Positions 63,325 through 64,000 of a DNA stretch of 64,000 nucleotides are shown one piece after another. The DNA is from Eublepharis macularius. Its lineage: Eukaryota; Chordata; Lepidosauria; Squamata; Eublepharidae. Below the pieces are notes generated by a model. That model was given only the letters and a program-made list of their open reading frames with translations, was not told where the DNA came from and did no database searches. The stretch's first letter is position 1, and each line of letters starts with the position of its first letter. The translations under genes were made by a program, and so were the position numbers. The stretch lies in NCBI RefSeq assembly GCF_028583425.1, contig NC_072791.1, positions 197,942,311 to 198,006,310 of the forward strand, in the 5' to 3' direction.

Positions 63325-64000
63325 CTATGTGCCATCAAGTCGCCGCTGACCAATGGTGACCCTATGAATGAAAGACCTCCAAAACATCCTATCCGTAACA
63401 GACTTGTTCAGATCTTGCAAACTGGAAGACGTGGCTTCTTTTATTGAGTCAAGTCATCTTGTCTTGGGTCTTCCTTTTTTCCTACTGACTTCTACTTTTC
63501 CTAGCATTATTGACTTTTCCAGAGAATCTTGTCTTCTCATAACGTGACAAAAGTACAATAGCCTCAGTTTTTTCATTTTAGTTTCTATGGAGAATTCAGG
63601 CTTGATTTGATCTAGTACTCACTTATTTGTCTTTCTGGCCATCCATGACATCTGCAAAATTCTCCTCCAGCACTACATTTCAAATGAATCAATTTTCTTC
63701 CTGTCAGCTTTCTTCATTTTCCAACTTTCACATCTATACATCGTAATGGGGAATACCATTGTTTAGATCATCTTGATCTTGGTCCCCAGAATGACAATTT
63801 CATCTTTAAGGATCTTACCTAGCTCCCTCACTGCTGCTCTTCCAAGTTTCAATCTCCTTCTGATTTCCCCGTCGCAGTCTCCCTGTTGGTTGATGATTGA
63901 GCCAAGGAATAGAAAATCTTGGACAATTTCAATTTCCTCATTGTCAGCTTTAAAATTGTGTAAGTCCTCATTTATCTTCTTGATGTTCAGCTGTAATCCT
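63325..64000 (-). repeat. RTE LINE, BovB-like 3' end, continues past the window
   Basis: On the minus strand the DNA encodes diverged C-terminal RTE-type ORF words: QDFLFLGSIINQQGD, EIRRRLKLGRAAV, then MVFPITMYRCESWKMKKADR, CWRRILQM, LRLLYFCHVMRRQDSLEKSI and MLGKVEVSRKKGRPKTR. The 3' end is the ACTTGATGGCAC word shared with squamate SINE tails. Several in-frame stops and a shift show it is dead. Its 5' part would lie to the right of 64000. BovB is known to have spread among squamates and ruminants by horizontal transfer. Confidence 0.82.

Overview
The window looks like squamate reptile nuclear DNA, most likely a lizard. It holds the conserved vertebrate block (CFAP210) - PHOSPHO2 - KLHL23 - SSB, known from human chromosome 2q31. 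The interspersed repeats are typical of squamates: SINEs with 5S-rRNA-like heads, a BovB-type RTE LINE, CR1-type 3' ends and many fold-back elements.

Layout. Bases 1-700 are a CpG island that probably serves PHOSPHO2 rightwards and CFAP210 leftwards. It contains a near-ideal RFX X-box and a candidate first coding exon of CFAP210 on the minus strand. PHOSPHO2 is complete in one coding exon (5645-6367, 240 aa). A second CpG island (about 10.47-11.32 kb) precedes KLHL23, whose three coding exons (14441-15653, 16669-16821, 22967-23277) join with GT-AG introns into a 558-codon frame. A third island (about 47.77-48.44 kb) precedes SSB (La protein), for which ten coding exons (52851-62897, codons 1-373) are visible. 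The end of SSB lies beyond base 64000.

Mobile DNA fills most of the rest. KLHL23 intron 2 carries a full-length hAT transposon (18133-21953) with terminal repeats and a near-perfect 8-bp target duplication. Inside it sit a solo LTR (19596-20666, 4-bp duplication) and a palindromic MITE. Between KLHL23 and SSB lies a 15.6-kb endogenous retrovirus on the minus strand (30326-45915). It has 1391-bp LTRs differing at only about four positions, a 4-bp target duplication, and open gag, pol and env frames. It is treated here as a recent viral fossil. Its lineage looks unusual: a primer site fitting tRNA-Ala, a coiled-coil Gag with an Arg/Gly-rich end, an Env with a long transmembrane subunit, a repeat-filled leader, and an array of ATGAATT-type motifs before the 3' LTR.

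The host genes do not form one pathway. PHOSPHO2 is a HAD phosphatase, KLHL23 a BTB-Kelch protein (probable Cullin-3 adaptor), and SSB the La chaperone of RNA polymerase III transcripts. Another notable pattern is a fold-back repeat family with a copy just downstream of each of the three CpG islands. All exon joins, repeat families and the retroviral age were worked out by eye from sequence, without database searches.
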